A stretch of 64,000 nt of DNA from Chlorophyllum brunneum. Taxonomy: Eukaryota; Basidiomycota; Agaricomycetes; Agaricales; Agaricaceae. The stretch covers positions 1,178,001-1,242,000 of the forward strand of contig OY756148.1 in NCBI GenBank assembly GCA_963576785.1, read 5' to 3'. The notes under the pieces were generated by a model. It made no database searches, was not told where the DNA came from, and worked only from the letters and a program-made list of their open reading frames with translations. Below, piece after piece: positions 24,368 to 35,554 of this stretch; positions within the stretch are counted from its first letter, which is position 1; every line of letters starts with the position of its first letter. Position numbers and translations under genes: made by a program.

Positions 24368-27226
24368 ATGCCAGGGCCAGGAAACCGTACCAAAAAAAAC
24401 AAAGTCCAGGCCGGTCGTGCCGAGCCCCGATGGGAGCCCGACTTTGCTTACCTCGAACTCGAGCCTCACGATTACCGATGCGGATGCGAAGGAGGTTGAT
24501 AATACTGCTGCTGAGAGTTGGACATATGCTGTTCAGAAGTTGTGTGACATCTGTCATCTACCTGGTATGTGTCCCTGGACTCTCAGACTGTCTGTATTTC
24601 CCTTGCTTGTGATCGATGTGTCGAGGAGCTCGGCTTCGCGAGACCCACCAGGACTCAATGGATACCGTGATGTCTACTCAAATACTACTATGTCATCTGA
24701 GCTACGATATTAACCTCCCAAGCTGCATCCTAACGCTGCCCAATTCCCTAGACCTCAACACGAGAAGGGGTTTGAAGAAGGTGTATAATAGTTTTGATAC
24801 CTACTACAAGCGTCTGGAGGCTATTCATGTACGCTACCGCGAATACCCAAGGGTCCGGGCCAGCATTTTTGGCATATACGCGAAGATGTGCAATGATTCC
24901 CTGTTGAGGAACAAACTGTTCGATAAAGGTGGGATCACCAAACTAGACATATATGCACTTCCAAACCTCAGCATTCACGATTCTACGCGTTTTGTCAGGC
25001 TTCCCTAAAAAGCTTGTGCCGCTGTTAGATTCACCTCCATGCCAGAAGGTGGTTCTACATGCGTTGCAGACTGTCACGCGACATGGTGGCGTTGCTGTTC
25101 GTCTGGAGATCTCCAGAAATGCTACAGCGTTGACGCGCTTCAAAGCTGGCTGGATCCGGGGTTGCTATGAGGAGACAAGAGTTCAGAGGAGAGGGGCAAG
25201 GGCACTGATCAATCGCATTGAGTAGTTCCTCCATCTATTCTCTACTGTATTATCATTTGGACTCTCTAGTCCACATGCGCTTGTAGTTTAATGTACTACT
25301 CCGTCGATAAAGTTCTTTAGGTGTAGGTTGGAGAGCCCTGTATCGTACTTGTAGTAGGTATAGGGCGTGGACTGCGTTTGAGCCCTGCTTTAAATATTGA
25401 TGATGGAAAAAAAAAAAAAAAAGAAAAAAAAAAAACAGCATTGATGCGAATCCTGGAGGATGTCCCTTCAGACAGCATTGCGGAGCTCACTGTTGCCGTC
25501 CTTTCACATGCCCTTTCCACTGCATTTGATGGGAAACTCGACCATGGGAAGCTTAAACCCGTGCATCCGGAGTTGCTCAACTCGCTTGATGTAACAAGGA
25601 TTATCAAGGCCACCACAGATGCCACCATTAAGCCTTCGGCTTCATCCTCGTTGATTTTCCATGGTCTAGAGCTATTATCGGTTGCTACTCTTCATGGTGC
25701 TAATGCATTCAAGGCGTATCCCGATGCTACCAAGCTACTTATCGCGGGGCTCAGCAGCAAGGAGTGGGAGCAGCGTTGTGTGTGCCTCCAGGCCCTAATC
25801 CGTTTGCATGCTCTCGAAGCTGCCGCTGATCGGGAGGCTCTGGATCCGACAAAATTCATGATGGCTGCCCTAAACTTCCCAAGCCACATTCTCGACGAAA
25901 TGATGGACTATGGAATGATGCGCTCTGACACATTCCTCACCACCCTATGCACCCGCGAATTCCAGAGTGCAATCATGAAGGCCTTGTCAGACCGAGATTA
26001 TTATGCCCTCGGACATACAACTGCTGGAAATATTCTGCGGACAGAGTATTCCATGGCAGAGGGGTATTTCAAGTATCAGGACCCCACGACGGGGAAGTGG
26101 GAGACAGAGAAACATGCACCGTTCAAGACATGGTCCGACGCGTTACCGCTCTGTGTGAAAGCGCTTCGGGGGCGAAAGAAACTTTCTCAGGATCTTGATT
26201 TCGCCGATATCATTGATATCAAGTATTGTATCATGCGGCAGAGGTACGATGACGCTGCTTCTGTCGCATTAAAGGCTATCGAACGTAATCCGAACCAGGG
26301 ATACTGGTACTACGCGATTTCAATGGCACACGACCCAGTGAAAGGGTTGAAAGCTACAAAACAAGGAATGAAATGCTCGCAGCTTTCCCCGTTCGTGAAG
26401 TACCAGTTAATGCAACGTGCCGTCGACCATGCCGGGAACCTGGGTATCGAAATCCTGCAACAGATACCAGATGTAGAGAGTCAAAAATGGTATGAGGGGA
26501 TCGCATTTTTATACAGCGCATTCGAGGACGCGAAGGTTTATATGGCAGAGGCGCCGCCGGATAACAGGAATATGAAGAATGTATTGTATTGGTACATCCT
26601 CTTGATGGTGACGATCAAGAACCTCAGTCCAGACCTACGGGAGCTGGAGGTAAGGTTTGCTATCAGACCCCGATCCAGTACCGACTAATGTATGGTAGCC
26701 CGCTAAGAGGAAACTCGAAATAGCGAACGAGATTATGAATATCGTCGGCTCTCCTCCACCTTTGACAAAAATGCGCTTAACGCAGCAAACTGTTATCAAA
26801 TACTATCAAGAATCCGTAGAGAAGTTCTCTGAAGTTATTGAAAGCGCTGGTTTAGAATGTTCAGACGATTTCGTGGACCCAACGTCTGAGGAGTCTGTGA
26901 ATAAGATGGCCGCGTGGTTGATTAAACTGGATGTGGAGGATAGCACGTTGGATAGTAAGGTGTATAAGATTGGAGAGGAGAGTAAAGTAGGAGGGTTAGA
27001 GGTTAGACTTGTAGACGTGGATGGAGAAAGTTTGAGCCTGTATCGGTGAGCCTGGTGCGGAAATCCGTCGGCTTCATTGAGGAAATGTACGTGTTCTCAT
27101 ATTCTGCTCTTGTGGCGAGTGATTGCTTTTAACATAGGTTCCGGATGCGGGAATGTCAGGTACTGCGATACCGACTGTCAGAGGATGGGATGGAGCAGCC
27201 ACAAAAAGATTTGCAAGAAAGCTTGA
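24368..27226 (+). pseudogene. MYND-type zinc-finger protein gene with several lesions
   Basis: The locus matches a mushroom family with a long helical, TPR-like body and a C-terminal MYND finger. The start MPGPGNRTKK (24368) leads into an A8 run at 24392-24399, where the frame must slip by one base to continue into VPSPDGSPTLLTSN. Good exons follow (24750-25140, then 25436-26646, then from about 26699). The body is interrupted at 25138-25434 by a poly(A)-tailed insertion. The finger reads AWCGNPSASLRKC, then, after an intron (about 27063-27137), SGCGNVRYCDTDCQ and HKKICKKA. The codon for the first zinc-binding Cys is TGA (27047-27049), one base from TGC or TGT. GTGAGC at this position could act as a splice donor, but using it destroys the finger frame. 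I conclude that the gene is broken; a truncated protein of 436 codons (25378-26688) could still be translated. Confidence 0.8.
25124..25448 (+). mobile_element. Poly(A)-tailed retroposed insertion with target-site duplication
   Basis: About 297 bases are inserted within an exon of the MYND gene. The left flank ends in acagcgttgacgcg (25124-25137) and the right flank starts with acagcattgatgcg (25435-25448): a 14-base target-site duplication with two differences, both CG to CA or TG. The insert ends in two A runs separated by a single G (about 25407-25434), as expected for LINE-type target-primed insertion. Its first 90 bases are open in frame with the upstream exon (ending GARALINRIE, stop), which may be the 3' end of a source coding region, and the rest resembles a 3' untranslated region. 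It could be a SINE, a 5'-truncated LINE or a processed copy of a cellular mRNA. I see no convincing pair of RNA polymerase III boxes. Confidence 0.72.
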
Positions 27227-27674
27227 TGGACTTTCCAATGTTTCCCGTGCAGTTGCTGCCGCGACTTTGACAGCGGCATATTGGCAACTGTACGTGAGAC
27301 TCTCGTACCATTGTTTCTCCCCCCCTATAAATAATCTTCCATGCTGTTCCTGCCGAGCCCGACCGATCTAGCCAATGGATCTGATAAGGTGCCGGGAAAG
27401 GAACGTTACAATCCACTTTGAGCTTTCAAAGTATGGACTGCTTTATTTTAGCCCAGCATCAGTACTTCAACTGGATGCAAACGGTGTACTACCCTCAACA
27501 GACTCGAGGAAACGACCTATTCCTCTTCGAGAAGTATTCCCATGACATGTGGCTGTGCAGCCTTTGGCTTCTTTGTGGCGGCGGCGTCAAGAGGGGTTAG
27601 AAATTACCCGACATACCCTCTCTGCCTCGACCCCTCAACCCTTCCTCACCGTCAATTCCAATCACTGGGATATT

Positions 27675-28211
27675 ATGAGCTCTCAGAAAGAAGAAATCAT
27701 CAGGCGTACCGACTTCAGCAGGCTTCCGAAAAGCCTAATTGTTTACCTTGGGAAGGACCTTGATTACGAGGTATCGCAATATTGTTTCTGGAAGGACGGC
27801 AAGTCCTTCACCGTTACAAAAGGCAACGATATCCCCAAAGGATACGATCCGTTGAGTGATGATCTAAACTGGCGTTACGAAGTCTTGCTAGACGTGGAAG
27901 AGTCTGAGGCGAAGGTCAAGGAGCTCGTGATGACAAGAGGGCTCAATTTTGATCACCCGGATCGCGGTGGGTGGTTGGCTGAGACCAAACGCGGGTTAAT
28001 AATATGGACACGGCCCTTGAACAAGGCAGAAACAAATCCAAAGTGGCCCGAGGTCGTTATCCCCATCTGGAACGCAAAAGTTCGAGAGCAAGAGGTTCAG
28101 GTGACGAGGATCATCACCCCTCAGGATAGAGTCGGAATATGGACGGGAAAGAATGGAGTAAAGCAAGACGGTATGCAGGAACAATATAACGACTCATCAG
28201 TCGGCTCATGA
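27675..28211 (+). CDS. Hypothetical protein, 178 residues
   Basis: I do not recognise this product. The start is taken at MSSQKEEIIRRTDFSRLP (27675); the frame is open further upstream, but that part is not convincingly coding. The protein is charged and mixed alpha/beta, with many Trp and Lys residues (YCFWKDGKSFTVTKGND, GGWLAETKRGLIIW, WPEVVIPIW). It has no signal peptide or membrane segment. The single exon is unusual for this window. It may be the first part of a longer gene that continues into the next reading frame at 28330, because the two lie 118 bases apart on the same strand. Confidence 0.5.
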   Translation: MSSQKEEIIRRTDFSRLPKSLIVYLGKDLDYEVSQYCFWKDGKSFTVTKGNDIPKGYDPLSDDLNWRYEVLLDVEESEAKVKELVMTRGLNFDHPDRGGWLAETKRGLIIWTRPLNKAETNPKWPEVVIPIWNAKVREQEVQVTRIITPQDRVGIWTGKNGVKQDGMQEQYNDSSVGS

Positions 28212-28329
28212 GCCCTTCAAGTTAACCTAGTAATTGGATGGAACAAATTTTGGCTCCAGATGGTCAAAAGCGAGACGGAAGGTACGAGAGAAGTTCTCAT
28301 TATTTTGCAGCTTTTAATAATATAACGAT

Positions 28330-29010
28330 ATGACATCGTTAGCCCACCGTTTGATTATTGGGAGAGGGCTGAATATGACCTACCAAATGCTCGCCCATGT
28401 CGTTGACGCCAATGGCTATGTCATCGGGTTGATGACAGAGGCGCACCTCGGGAGACTGGTCGAATTCGAAGATATGGAAATTGTTTTTGCCGCTTTTCGA
28501 AGACTGAACGAAGAAGGGTTATTTGTTTCTCCTCAGCAATGCAGTATCATGATCTACAATGGGCAAGTTCGACTTCGCTCAATCTCGTCGCTGAGGCGTA
28601 TCCCGAGTGCGGTAGATGCAGCAACAAAAGCCAAAGACTTGCAGTGGAGTGCGTTATCGTCAATTTTCATGGCGTTAAGGCAACGCAAGAACTGCCTCGT
28701 TTCGTTCGCGCAGTTCCAACAAACTGTTACCATCCTCCCTAGTTTGCCATCCCCGACTCTGCTTGTACGGATTCCGCTGGGACAGTTGAAAAGCTTTTTT
28801 AATACCATTTCGCCCGAGAATTGGAACTTATACACGAGGCGTCGCCAATGCACGGAGAGAAAGCGAGAGGAAGAAGCTGGAAGAGCTCCTGGATATCCCT
28901 TAATTTACCCTTCGGATACGCTTGCTATGAAGAGTACATCGACCGGCTCAGGCGGTCTCTCCAGTAACCGGAGCACTCTAGCTTATTGTCGTGCATATAG
29001 ACCATATTGA
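28330..29010 (+). CDS. Degenerate protein-kinase-like fragment
   Basis: An open frame of 226 codons. Residues 22-80 follow the order of a kinase C-lobe: a strand with VVDANGYVIGLMTEAHLGR, a helix VFAAFRRLNEEGLF, then QCSIMIYNGQVRLRSISS, which sits where a kinase would have the catalytic HRD...N loop and the DFG strand. The catalytic Asp, Asn and DFG are all absent, so no activity is expected. Mushroom genomes contain many such kinase-fold proteins and remnants. The last third is low in pattern and probably beyond the real end or mis-framed. No N-lobe was found upstream in a clean frame, so this may be a fragment of a larger gene or a remnant. Confidence 0.4.
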   Translation: MTSLAHRLIIGRGLNMTYQMLAHVVDANGYVIGLMTEAHLGRLVEFEDMEIVFAAFRRLNEEGLFVSPQQCSIMIYNGQVRLRSISSLRRIPSAVDAATKAKDLQWSALSSIFMALRQRKNCLVSFAQFQQTVTILPSLPSPTLLVRIPLGQLKSFFNTISPENWNLYTRRRQCTERKREEEAGRAPGYPLIYPSDTLAMKSTSTGSGGLSSNRSTLAYCRAYRPY

Positions 29011-32000
29011 ATCGATATTGGTGTATTAGGGTAAGTAGTGTAGGATAAGGAATTTATTTAGCACCGATGGCGACGCCATAGAGAGTTGTGGTGTGATGCA
29101 GACAATAAAATAAGGAACCTATCCAGGTCCCGAGAGACATATATGCCACAAAAGGATAACTAGTTGCTACACGGACGGGAATTAAAGCATGATAGAATAT
29201 TGGGCCAGGTGTGATTTCCGGTGGGTTACGAGAGCCAGTGGTGACAGTGTTGTTGCCGCATCAAGAGATTGCAATACTCGACTAGTTCTTGGCTTGATCC
29301 GCGCTGAAGGACGACCTAGGCAACGAGACATTCCGCCGAGATGTAGAGAGTGCATCCATCTGATGTAACCTGACTAGAGACGCTGGATGCAGTGAGGTTT
29401 CAGAAAAGAGTGCATAAATTGGTAAGTAGATATGAGGTATAGAAATCACTCACCCTGGAGTTTGGAGGCATGCAGGGCAGGTCCTCTCAGTGACTGGTAA
29501 AGACTGATCATAGTAGGAGGTGCATGAATACATCCGGGGCTGGGTCTTTGCTTGCGAGCAGCGTTGAACCACACAAAGCCATTTTTGATGACCAGGGCAC
29601 CTATACGGAAGTATCGCGCACATTAAGGGCAATAGGATATAAAGAAAAAGCGAGTAAAATATTGGGGCAGAAAATGGTGAGCTGTGGAGGAATAATTACC
29701 GTCGCATTCCCCCAGCGAGCTTTAAAGATTCTGTTCAGCGTCTGTGAGAGAGCTCGAGTTTGGATACAAGATCTTACTGTCGGGTAAGTTGAGATGCAGA
29801 CCTTATTCGGGGAATGTGGACCCACATCCTACCAGTGCACGAACAGTCGCTGTATGCTCATATCCCTTTGAGCGTTGTTGTAGCTCGATTCTCCATCGTT
29901 CAAACGCTTACTCCAGGATATTGCGCATATTACACAGGTGATGAATGATCGATTAACGATGCTTGATTCATAAACCCAGCAACGTCCTTCACCAACGGGT
30001 AGTCGAGCCCCTGGCCCCATATCCCGAAATAGGCAATAGTAGTTTGTGGGCGCTTATTGGTATACGTTTGGGTTAATCACATGGAACAGCGGTGCTGGCG
30101 GACTGGCCTGTAGACCTAGCTTGGAGCCTTTACTTATGCAAAGTTTGTGCGAGATCCACGCTTGAGATTTCTGTGTGGAATGGCTACCCAAGGCAAATCC
30201 CCAGTGGTCGCAACGTACTGGTGCGAGCATCATCATCAACCAATGGAGCGATGATGTGTTTTGTGTAGTTGTGGGATTTGGGCTCGTGTCGTATCATCCA
30301 GCTTTTCTCGGGACGAGCCAGTGGTATCTGGTGGCTGGCTCAGGCTGCAATCTCATGCCGCTAAGCCACAGCCTGGATATAGCCCCATTGTTGATCCAGC
30401 GCAACGAGACTCTATCATACGAGGACCAAAGGGCGGTCGAAAATTTAGTCAGTAATTGCCGCCCTACTCAGCGAATATCTCGAGAGTTGCTGAAATCCAT
30501 TACCAGGACCGTAAGCAAAATGGCTCTCAACACACGTGAAAAGGCATGGACAAACCACGCCAGGCGTTACTGGTTGAAATGATCCATGAGTGAGCGGAGT
30601 GATCCCAATGCAGGGCATCACAGTTGCAGCTCGGCAGGCCAAAAATTCAGGTATCCTATTCAGCGCTCAACGGTTCTGATTTGAATGAATGAATCTGTTG
30701 TAATGTCATTTGAGACATATACAGCCTCAAGCGATCGGTGTCTGACTGCAACCAATGTCGGACTGCACTCGATGTGGCTTAGCTAGTGTGCAAGTTCCCA
30801 TTTGCAGGCAGGAAAGGACAGAGCCGTTGATCAAATCGTCGTCGTCGACTAAAACAAGTACTTACGGAACCCATCAGTATGACCAGCAGAGTTGCAGCCA
30901 TAACTAACTTCGAACATTCCCCGTGAGCCCCTGAGGTAATGAGGTAATTGGACTCATCCACTAGACCGGAGGCCAACCGCGTTGAATGGCATAGCGGCTG
31001 CGTGGTCCCGAGGAGCTACTAGAATCCCGAAATACCCAGTACCGAGAGGCGCCTTTGGATGAGCCTCGGGACGCCCCTAGCCAGCGCGACAGTGGTTGCC
31101 AAGAAATAGTAGTGTCATGCACGTGGTCGGGTTTGGGTATGTGCCTTCATTGACGGAATTACCTAAGGACTGACGCGGACGATCACCAACTTGGACATTC
31201 CTGGTCCATCGGAAACTGGGATAAGGAAAATACATAACAGTCCATACCCATATGGGGTTCCCTGTGCCAGAGGCTTCGCTTTGGTTTATCACCATTCCGA
31301 GCATTACTTCGACTTTTTCGCCAATTTTGCCTGGAAGCAGACCATCACACCAGCATTGTTTTAGGTGTGTTCCGACCGCTTTGGTACCGAGTTTAGAGTT
31401 TCGAAGGACTAGCGTTGTTTCCAAGGAAAAACAGCTATGTTACAAGTCCCATCTGTCGCATACAACGAGCGTCTATTGGGCCGTGCGGAAATGACGCCGA
31501 GTCTCAAGGAAAGAAGTCGTGGATCGGGTGTCGCAAGAAATAGAGTAATCGTGGCTTCAGAAGGATCTGAGGCCCACCGACAAGCAGCGAACAAAACTCT
31601 CTGGGTCTTAAGTTCAGGAGAGCACTAGTCTATCTAACACTAAAAAGAATGGCGAATGGCGTGGCGCCTACAGAAGTGGAGTAATTTACTCGGTTTCCTC
31701 GGGCTATCTTTTGTTGTCATGAATTGTGATGATCAACTGGTCAAGGGAGTTGGTGATCAGTTTTTTCCGTACAGCTGACTTGAGATTGGAAGCGAACAGG
31801 CTATGTGGTAATCTGAGGCGCAAGATGGGACACCAAACCGGGGGTGGAAACCAGAAACCCGAAAAACTGGGCAAACATTCGTGTAGGAGTATAGTGAGGT
31901 CGATACCCTACAATCTTTTCGGTTTACGGGAAGGTCCGAACCGGACTTGGTTAGAATTAGAAATAGCTTATGACGCCACTATCTCAGGCGGTCCATTACA

Positions 32001-32077
32001 CTCTGTCTTTGAGGGGCATTCTACTCCTCTTCACTGGAAAAAACGTCTGATATGACTCGAAACACCTATTTCTGCTA
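29011..32077. other. Gene-poor stretch, no supportable gene
   Basis: More than 3 kb without a domain that I recognise on either strand. Open frames of 60-135 codons occur (for example 30175-30582 plus and 31077-31424 minus), but they do not chain into a plausible gene. The minus-strand frame at 31077-31424 has some protein-like character, and a decayed gene cannot be excluded. Confidence 0.4.
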
Positions 32078-32406
32078 TCATCCAAGATCATATCTCAGTC
32101 CAACCACCAGGGCTTGTACTTCGGGACATCCTGGTACGACATATTCGGACCGCTGACTTTGAAAGATGCTTTGACATATTGATCCCAACGGCCCCTCAAA
32201 CAGAGACTCGCCTGGAATAGGGAACGACGTTTCTTGGATTGTTCCCTTTCGCCCGCTCCATAGTTTCTCTGAGTACTTCATCGGTGCTAAACCTGTCAAT
32301 TGGCGCAAAATATCGGTAGAAGTATAAAAGCTCGACGACGTGGAGATCAGCTCCGCTCTTCAAGTTGAGCACCTCGGTAATCAAGCGCACAGCCTGTCTG
32401 GAAAAC
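32078..32406 (-). CDS. Unassigned minus-strand coding-like segment
   Basis: I do not recognise it. One minus-strand frame (32196-32390) reads VVELLYFYRYFAPIDRFSTD and ends near NVVPYSRR. Across a probable short intron (about 32187-32205), or a frame change, it continues as RWDQYVKASFKVSGPNMSYQ and KYKPWWLD with a stop near 32092. The composition is protein-like. It abuts the start of the plus-strand Nudix gene head to head, so it may be a small divergent gene or the last exons of a gene whose start overlaps the Nudix start region. Confidence 0.35.
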
Positions 32407-32413
32407 GCTCGCC

Positions 32414-33242
32414 ATGATCTCTGCTGCTGCGTTTTGGAAAAGGAGACAACCTACCTCTGCGCATCAGGCCGGACAATCAGAGGGGCAGGTTAATCCCAAG
32501 TTGTCAGTTTGGTCGTCCCCGGCTGTACCAGATGGCGGATGGTGTTCATCAAACTTCCTGCTCGGGGCGGGCATGGTCCTGATCCAACGATCCACGCAGA
32601 AAATAGTGGTGATATACGAGTCGTCAAGGGGTTACTGGTTCTTCCCTAGAGGACGGAAGGATCTGGGTGAGACCCTCGAAGCGGCCGCATTGAGGGAAGC
32701 TTATGAGGAGGTGAGTTACATTATCCTGATCCTGTCACTAGGGGCATGTGCTGTAACTCATACAGAGCGGCTATCGCGTGGAATTCATGCCGGTCTACAA
32801 TCCCAGTAGAGCACCTGCTCCACCGAAGGAAGAAAGCCTGTACGAGGAGCCTAACACGGAACCCATTTATATCACCACTATGGCTTGGAAAGAACAGCGC
32901 CCTAACCGCACACAGGGATTTGATGCAAACTTGGGGTACGAGTACCTCACGTCTTGGTATATTGGCCAGATTCCAGACGAAGCGGTAGGTCTGTGTATGT
33001 GCATGGATTTCATCTCTTGACATGCTTGTAAATAGATACCCGAGAAAGGAACGAGAATGGCAGACGAGGTAAATTATGTTAGCCATTTACTACCTTATGA
33101 AGAGGCCATGAAGAAGGTATGGGGCAGGGAACGGGAGGTTCTACGCTATGCATGGGCGGTATACTTGCGCACGGTGGAGGTTGAGGTTGCCCTGGCGCGG
33201 GAAGCGGCGATGGGCGAGCAGGGAACCAAAGGTATGGGCTGA
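32414..33242 (+). CDS. Nudix hydrolase
   Basis: Three exons (32414-32710, 32766-32984, 33036-33242) give 240 residues. The Nudix box is complete across the first splice: GRKDLGETLEAAALREAYEE followed by SGY, matching G-x5-E-x7-R-E-U-x-E-E-x-G-U, preceded by the usual strand WFFPR. The box binds divalent metal and cleaves a nucleoside diphosphate linked to another moiety. There is an N-terminal extension of about 60 residues, partly basic, and a helical C-terminal tail (LPYEEAMKKVWGREREVLRY). No targeting signal is seen. The substrate cannot be predicted; diphosphoinositol phosphatase and mRNA decapping activities are both found among fungal relatives. Confidence 0.85.
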
Positions 33243-33668
33243 TATTAGAGTCTGGATAATTCTGGTTTCTACCTGGCGGATTTAGATTCAAGCATCTCTC
33301 GGAGGGATCAAGCGAGTGAGCTTGGAGTTTATGAGATGTCCACCGCTTCTGTGGAATAGGGATTTATCAGGAAAGGACTGGTAACTTGGTATTCGTAAAG
33401 TGCGGAAGCGGAACTTGTTACTTGTGCGGTTGGAAACATGTATTTCTTGGTTGATTGAGCCCGCAACTGGGGTCTTGCTGCGAAGTGTGCGGAGTGGGCA
33501 AAGTTTGGATCAGATGGTGGAGGCAAATAACACGATCATGTTGTGACTACGATATCCTTGTACTCCCCTCTCCTCGCCTTCTTCGTTCAGCCCTTGTCTT
33601 CTGTTGTGGTACTCAGTTCCTCGGCATATCATTTCTTTTGCCAACAGTTCTCCATCAGACACACGACC
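33243..33668. other. Intergenic spacer before the WD40 pair
   Basis: No coding pattern is seen. The right end is pyrimidine-rich (about 33550-33600), a common feature of fungal promoters close to the start of transcription. Confidence 0.35.
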
Positions 33669-35302
33669 ATGAGTCTCTCGGTGTTGACCCGGATGAGGAA
33701 GCGCGTGCATTCAAAGCCTGACGAACCTACCACCGAAGATTCGAGGAGGAAACGCCCGCGAGTATCTTCGTCATCATCCGATTTACGTCGTTCGATTTTG
33801 GGGGACCCCCTAGCTGGCACTTCGGTACGTTCATCTCCGACATCGCTATTAATTTTTTCCTCATATACAGCCTTGGTTCTTCATGTCTAGTCTGAAAGCG
33901 TCCGACGATCGAGTTCATTCACCTACGGTGACGACACTGAACGCAGCATCCACCTCCCACGGACGATCAGTAGCACTGCTATATTCAGTCGACCCCCCTC
34001 ACCAAGCCGCGCTTCGAGTCCTGTAGTGTTCTCCGAGCGTGGCCCGACCTATATTGACGAAGGTGGACTGGCGCTCATGCGCAGTGTGTCTGTCTCGTCG
34101 ATACGTTCAACCACGCCGCCTGCACATCCGATGTTCCCGGACACTTCAGCTAAATACCATTTGAGGAATACCAAGATAACAATAGATTACAGCGTTCCAA
34201 CGTTGACGTCCTCAGATGCAAACACCATTGCGCCACATCTGCTGAGCTGTTCATCAACCAACGTGTTATGCTTCAGCCGAGGGAATAGGGTCCATTTCAA
34301 GAATATAGGCAGTGGAAGTGGTGCTGAAGATATTGGGCAGTTGTGTAAGCTTCAGGAGGATAGGGGTGATTTGAGAGTGATTGAATGTGGGGGGAGTGAT
34401 ATGCCTCATATCGTGGCGTTGGGCACGACCAAAGGATTCGTGCAGATTTGGGATCTCAAGGCCAAGAAGATGTCAATGAGCTGGAGCACGAAAGGCGTTT
34501 CGGTTGTGAGGTGGAATGGTGCAGTATTAACTGTTGGTGGGCTAAAAGGTACCATTCGACATTACGATACACGGGTGGAGCCAAAATCCAAGATGAAAGA
34601 CCTGGCGCCGAAATTGACGAGACATCAGGCTAGGATTAGGAGTTTGGCATGGAGTGTCAACGGCAAGGTACTAGCAAGTGGAGACGAGTCTGGGACGGTG
34701 TATTGCTGGGAACAAGGCAAGAAGGTGCCTCTTGATGTCGGAGAATTTGTGCAGAGGCGAAAGAAAATGCAGCATATTGGCGCAGTTTCGGTAGGTGTTC
34801 CGAGTTCATAGCCGACTGATAGTTGACCTGTGTCTAGGCCGTGGCTTGGTGTCCATGGCACCCTAAAATACTTGCTTCGGGAGACTCAAAAGGCATCTTG
34901 CGCCTATGGAATGTGGAGCCCGGCAGCCCAAGCTCTAATGGGTTAACACCGGGCACGCTGGATCTTGGGGCCGCTATCACAAGTCTCCATTTCTCTCCTC
35001 ATGTCAAGGAATTTGTGACGACACACGGAGCTTCCGTGACGGACCCGCCGTCGTCAGAAGGTCCGTCTCGCCCAAGGTTCTCGGTCGCAAACTCCGTCAC
35101 CGTGCATACCTTCCCTTCTTTGCGCCACGTCAACACTGTGTCTATCATGGATAAGCCCTACAGGGATTGCGTGCTCAATCCTCAGGGAACAAAGCTAATT
35201 CTGGAGATCCCAGATGAAAATAAACTTGGTATCTGTGATGTGTGGTCGAAACGGAAGGAGCTCAAAAGACATTCCAGTTTCCTGGATTCTGTGATACGAT
35301 GA
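33669..35302 (+). CDS. Cdc20/Fizzy-like WD40 protein (copy 1, IR tail)
   Basis: Three exons (33669-33824, 33891-34790, 34838-35302) give 506 residues. A basic, Ser-rich N-terminus of about 150 residues is followed by a seven-blade WD40 propeller, with repeats such as VALGTTKGFVQIWDLKAKKM, SLAWSVNGKVLASGDESGTV, ILASGDSKGILRLWNV and FSPHVKEFVTTHG. The protein ends exactly in Ile-Arg (SVIR). This IR tail is the site by which Cdc20 and Cdh1 activators bind the anaphase-promoting complex (APC/C). The N-terminus lacks a clear C-box (D-R-F-I-P), while an Arg-x-x-Leu-type sequence is present (RRSIL). It is therefore best called a divergent member of the Cdc20 family. A paralogue follows 250 bases downstream on the same strand. 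Confidence 0.8.
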
Positions 35303-35554
35303 TGATTATTTTCTGTGACTTGGTGATTGGTTGATGACTGTAGATTTGGCATATCACATTCATTGCAGTATGGGCACACATGCCTACAGCGCAGAGCACA
35401 ATGTTCAAGTATTTCTGTATTTTCACTCGTTCTTAGTTTACCTAAAATAGTAATCATTCGCGGTCACGTGTGCCAGGGATGCTCGTCCTGGTTGCAGATA
35501 CCTGTTCGTCCAGTATCCTTGCTGAAAACTAACAGACGAAGCGCTGTCTGGATC

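Noticed and set aside
25374..25388. B-box-like sequence (gcgtttgagccct) that could mark the insert as a tRNA-derived SINE.
   Set aside because: It is poorly conserved, far from any A-box-like sequence and close to the 3' end of the insert, unlike tRNA-derived elements.
27047..27049. Possible selenocysteine codon, because TGA replaces Cys in a metal-binding motif.
   Set aside because: Fungi of this group are not known to insert selenocysteine, no suitable RNA element was seen, and the gene carries other lesions.
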